DNA of 64,000 nucleotides from Campylobacter sp. 19-13652 (lineage in GTDB: Bacteria > Campylobacterota > Campylobacteria > Campylobacterales > Campylobacteraceae): positions 62,001-126,000 of the forward strand of contig NZ_AP024713.1 in assembly GCF_019702925.1 (NCBI RefSeq), in the 5' to 3' direction. Positions 63,707 to 64,000 of the stretch are shown piece after piece. Position 1 is the stretch's first letter; the number at the start of each line of letters is the position of its first letter. The position numbers and the translations under genes were made by a program. The notes beneath the pieces were generated by a model. It ran no database searches, was not told where the DNA came from, and saw only the letters and a program-made list of their open reading frames with translations.

Positions 63707-64000
63707 AATTTATTTAAACACTTCGGCACTGGATAAAAGGGCTTGCGATAAATTTGCTCTTAGCGAGGATTTATTGCAAGAAAACGCAGCCTATAAAATG
63801 GCTTTGGTAGTAAGGGATAAATTTAAGCCGCACGCTAGGATATTTGGTGTGTGTGGGGGAGGGAACAACGGTGCTGACGTGCTTGCTTCGCTTCGTATGC
63901 TAAGCGGTGAGTATAAATGCGCTGCTTATTTGCTATTTTATAGCGAGAAAATAAGACCTCAGCTAGAACGTGCCGTGGCAGCTGGTGTTAGCGTGGTGGC
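63699..64000 (+). CDS. nnr: NAD(P)H-hydrate epimerase/dehydratase, N-terminal part (cut by window end)
   Basis: About 100 residues are visible. The N-terminus has an ALDKRACDKF segment and VCGGGNNGADVLASLRML, the nucleotide-binding motif of the YjeF N-terminal epimerase domain. The enzyme repairs damaged NAD(P)H; most bacteria fuse it to the dehydratase. GAGGAG precedes the ATG, which overlaps the comM stop by eight bases. The gene continues past the window. Confidence 0.85.
   Translation, partial: MLKIYLNTSALDKRACDKFALSEDLLQENAAYKMALVVRDKFKPHARIFGVCGGGNNGADVLASLRMLSGEYKCAAYLLFYSEKIRPQLERAVAAGVSVV

Overview
The window looks like chromosomal DNA of a Campylobacter or a close relative in the Campylobacterota, probably one of the higher-GC non-jejuni species. 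Support: the fliI-folE-tig-clpP-def block at the right end, a Pgp2-like peptidoglycan peptidase, an RNase J with a basic N-terminal extension, poly-G/C tracts, and the constant word AAATTTA in genes and spacers. Genus is an inference from gene content; no rRNA or tRNA gene was recognised.

Layout. 0-8 kb: LtrA-family membrane protein (-), pirin (+), a frameshifted small membrane gene and a 32-aa membrane peptide, an EF-hand-like protein, a thioredoxin-like protein, a broken azoreductase and bioA. 8-12 kb: a single-chain restriction-modification-specificity enzyme with an 11-G tract between its two target-recognition domains. 12-16 kb: purB, a HARE-HTH protein and an RluA-family pseudouridine synthase. 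16-17.6 kb: a decayed stretch with a phosphoethanolamine-transferase remnant. 17.6-22.7 kb: nrdG, nrdD and a TonB siderophore receptor. 22.9-28 kb: His-rich zinc exporter, rlmN, a nucleoside phosphorylase-like gene, hisF with a large insertion, rsmA. 28-41 kb: rnj, a membrane protein, pabB and pabC, an orphan RTX protein, kdsD, an RsuA/RluB-type synthase, a methyltransferase, trpE. 41-43 kb: small unidentified or decayed ORFs. 43-46.2 kb: pgp2, purM, coaE, dapF.

46.3-53.6 kb is the most unusual part. It holds three copies (one frameshifted) of an unrecognised cytoplasmic protein, two EF-hand-like proteins (one frameshifted), two secreted proteins that carry a Sec signal peptide followed by a double-glycine leader, an outer-membrane beta-barrel, and a periplasmic stand-alone C39 peptidase whose start codon overlaps the barrel gene. 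The two secreted proteins have identical 53-residue leaders and strongly diverged mature parts, and each is followed by its own copy of the cytoplasmic protein. I infer a two-step export system: Sec export, GG-leader cleavage in the periplasm by C39, and outer-membrane release or assembly through the barrel. It recalls Fap amyloid loci, which also pair a C39 peptidase with an outer-membrane porin, but the cargo is different.

53.6-64 kb: metE with a short leader ORF, then fliI and folE (-), tig, clpP, a degenerate GGDEF protein, def, comM and the start of nnr (+).

Two themes recur. First, variable or decaying surface and defence loci (homopolymer tracts, frameshifts, cassette duplication). 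Second, housekeeping enzymes with long low-complexity or unrelated insertions (BioA, RluA-like, HisF) or an N-terminal extension (zinc exporter).
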